The notes below the pieces were generated by a model. The model ran no database searches. It was not told the origin of the DNA and saw nothing but the letters and a program-made list of their open reading frames with translations. A stretch of DNA of 13,312 nucleotides from Baffinella frigidus (lineage: Eukaryota > Cryptophyceae > Cryptomonadales > Baffinellaceae), in the NCBI GenBank assembly GCA_026770585.1, contig MU646443.1, positions 101,526 through 114,837 on the forward strand, written 5' to 3'. Positions 13,246 through 13,312 of this stretch are shown piece after piece. The number at the start of each line of letters is the position of its first letter. Within the stretch, counting starts at the first letter, position 1. Made by a program: the position numbers and the translations under genes.

Positions 13246-13312
13246 CTGTTGTTGCCGAGGTGGTGAGACTCAAGGCCTGATTTGAACGCACTATGTGCTA
13301 TCGTCACGGCGA

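Overview
This window looks like nuclear DNA from a eukaryotic, probably algal, genome. It holds no bacterial gene layout. It carries one recognisable gene on the minus strand, cut at both window edges: the post-catalytic lumenal part of membrane-bound transcription factor site-1 protease (S1P / SKI-1, animal symbol MBTPS1). Thirteen short exons (about 1.25 kb, roughly 415 codons) run from 13245 down to 291 in correct N-to-C order with matching splice phases. Introns and repeats fill the other roughly 90 percent. The telomere-like heptamer TTTAGGG and its variants make up much of the introns. That heptamer is typical of plants and green algae and also occurs in dinoflagellates and some other protists, so a green (prasinophyte-like) alga is my first guess and other algae remain possible. 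No taxonomic marker settles it.

Layout from the 5' end of the gene (right) to the 3' end (left), with exons labelled A to M: A 13115-13245, B 11498-11586, C 9941-10025, D 9229-9280 (intact twin 8974-9025), E 8344-8426, F 7086-7151 (intact twin 7404-7469), G 6132-6242, H 5670-5725, I 4768-4881, J 3856-3992, K 2533-2642, L 1284-1418, M 291-368. The catalytic triad would lie beyond the right edge. The C-terminal end, and any transmembrane anchor, would lie beyond the left edge.

The striking feature is that almost every exon is surrounded by partial copies of itself. Copies of the acceptor-side edge lie upstream of the full exon and copies of the donor-side edge lie downstream. This is the pattern expected from repeated tandem duplication across splice junctions, and it has inflated the introns while leaving one intact exon of each kind. 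Two exons (D and F) are duplicated whole, and both pairs sit inside blocks where the telomere-like repeat changes strand.

Several palindromic, MITE-like elements also lie in the introns (729-914, 10336-10477, 12024-12146, 12215-12361, 12738-12818, 12990-13058). Two of them share a homologous core of about 50 bp but have unrelated arms. One interrupts an exon-C copy for which an empty-site paralogue lies nearby. Dinucleotide (CT)n/(GA)n tracts fill the intron after exon K. Long plus-strand reading frames rich in WGLGF or SLSLS are translations of these repeats and are not genes.
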